The notes below the pieces were generated by a model. That model was given only the letters and a program-made list of their open reading frames with translations. It was not told the DNA's origin and ran no database searches. A stretch of 9,487 nucleotides of DNA from Candidatus Competibacteraceae bacterium (GTDB taxonomy: Bacteria; Pseudomonadota; Gammaproteobacteria; Competibacterales; Competibacteraceae). Below are positions 8,690 to 9,487 of this stretch, in pieces; position 1 is the first letter of the stretch, and each line of letters starts with the position of its first letter. The DNA lies in the NCBI GenBank assembly GCA_016712625.1, contig JADJQQ010000001.1:1777501-1786987 (forward strand), in the 5' to 3' direction. The translations under genes and the position numbers were made by a program.

Positions 8690-9150
8690 ATGACTCTGAT
8701 GCGTTATGAAACCAAAAACTTATTGAATCCTGAAGGTTGCTAAAGGAAGTTATCTCTGTCTGTTTGAAACCAGTCAAGTTTAGACGAAGAGATGCATATC
8801 TTGGCGGACTGGATGCCGGCGGTCGATAACAAAGAGGAGCCTGGACAGTAGTTTGTCATTCAATATGCCGACCTGCCGGGCGTCGATGAACAAGGATATC
8901 GAAATCACACTTGGAGAACGGTGTGCTGGCCTTGAAGGGCAGCGTACGGGCGAGCAGCAAGAGGAGACCGGAACAGTATCAAGTCTAATCGAGCGAGTAC
9001 GCGGTACTTTTCATTGGGCGCTTTTCCCTGCCCGATGTAGCTGATGCCGACAAGGCAGAGCGCCAAACGTGCGGGGATGGTGCCCTGGAGGTGGTGGGGG
9101 AAACGCGAGGCCGCTGTGCCGGCAAGTCGGATTGCCATCGAAAGCTGGGA
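8690..9150 (+). pseudogene. Small heat-shock protein Hsp20/alpha-crystallin, frameshifted
   Basis: The frame starts MTLMRYETKNLLNP and hits a stop. Other frames restore LFETSQ, then DEEMHILADWMPAVDNKEEP, a TAG, FVIQYADLPGVDE, KDIEITL, ENGVLALKG, RTGEQQEE, IERVRGTF, SLPDVADADK, DGALEVV and PASRIAIES. This is the complete order of an Hsp20 chaperone of about 145-150 residues, including the alpha-crystallin beta strands and the DGVLEV-type strand near the C-terminus. The usual I-x-I tail motif may correspond to IAI. Such proteins are ATP-independent holdases in the cytoplasm that bind unfolding clients. Regulation by RpoH is suggested by the promoter at 8599-8626. It is divergent from the TIR-CHAT gene. 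About six frame changes and two or more stops make it non-functional as read. Confidence 0.9.
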
Positions 9151-9487
9151 TCCTGGTGAACTGACGCGCGTTGAGAATCCGCGCTCCAGTAGGTGGAGCG
9201 TGGCGTGGGTTCATAACCCGCGCCCGCGATGGATCATTGGCATTGGATCAACTCGTTTCGCGCACGATTTCGCTCAGTCCAACTTGCCGGAGGACGTCGT
9301 TGATCAGTTGACGAATTTGGTTCTACGGCATTCAACGCCAGCGCCCTGTTCGGCTACTGGCGGGCCTGCGCGCGGGTAACGCCGCGAATCTCCGCCCATT
9401 TTACCCGTGTGGTGGTATTAGCTGGGCTGGCGCTGAGGCTGGCCGCCTCATGCCCAATAGCAGCACGGCGGCTCCCAGGATCAGTCG
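9151..9487. other. Unassigned 3' end of window
   Basis: No gene can be recognised. The + strand holds an open frame running through 9379, but it starts inside Hsp20 sequence and its downstream part resembles nothing I know. On the - strand near the window edge a short hydrophobic stretch LILGAAVLLLG and, in another frame, TTTRVKWAEIRGVTRAQARQ look protein-like and may be the damaged end of a gene extending beyond 9487. This is a weak impression only. Confidence 0.35.
9182..9219 (+). repeat. Two adjacent small hairpins after hsp20
   Basis: CGCTCCA at 9182-9188 and TGGAGCG at 9194-9200 form a perfect 7-bp stem with a 5-base loop. Seven bases later GGGTT (9207-9211) and AACCC (9215-9219) form a second, 5-bp stem with a 3-base loop. 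They lie about 30 bases beyond the end of Hsp20 and could aid transcription termination or mRNA stability, but no T-tract follows either one. Confidence 0.45.

Overview
The window opens with the 3' part of a bacterial rRNA operon on the + strand: roughly the last 1.3 kb of 23S, a spacer holding a tandem hexamer repeat, 5S, then a rho-independent terminator. The rRNA sequence is proteobacterial in character (beta/gamma). I cannot narrow this from rRNA alone. From memory, very large TIR/CHAT/TPR chains are common in wastewater Gammaproteobacteria such as Competibacteraceae, which is only a weak pointer.

Beyond the terminator, every recognisable protein gene is broken by frameshifts, in-frame stops or internal deletions, yet each can be followed by joining reading frames. 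Reading leftward on the - strand from about 8512, the order is as follows. First comes a roughly 4.3 kb remnant of a TIR-CHAT-NTPase-TPR protein (8512 to 4239), an architecture typical of NLR-like bacterial defence or signalling proteins. Next is a flavodoxin-family gene (4081 to 3589). Then a carboxymuconolactone decarboxylase N-terminus is fused by deletion to a cyclophilin-like C-terminus (3538 to 3165). After that is a full-length but frameshifted zinc-dependent alcohol dehydrogenase (3150 to 2122). Last, an LtrA N-terminus is fused to a YihY/BrkB C-terminus (2037 to 1701). The flavodoxin, CMD, cyclophilin-like and ADH genes are closely spaced, each with a good Shine-Dalgarno sequence, and look like a former redox/detoxification operon.

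On the + strand, divergent from the TIR-CHAT gene, lies a small heat-shock protein gene (Hsp20, about 8690 to 9150). It is also frameshifted, but keeps a strong SD and a near-consensus sigma-32 promoter. The last 340 bases contain two small hairpins and nothing I can identify.

The main interpretive question is whether the damage is real genome decay or uncorrected sequencing error. The 5S gene folds well and 23S shows only one suspicious indel in 1.3 kb, whereas the protein genes carry a lesion about every 50 to 200 bases. One rRNA lesion, an extra G in a universally conserved stretch, argues that at least some of the errors are technical.
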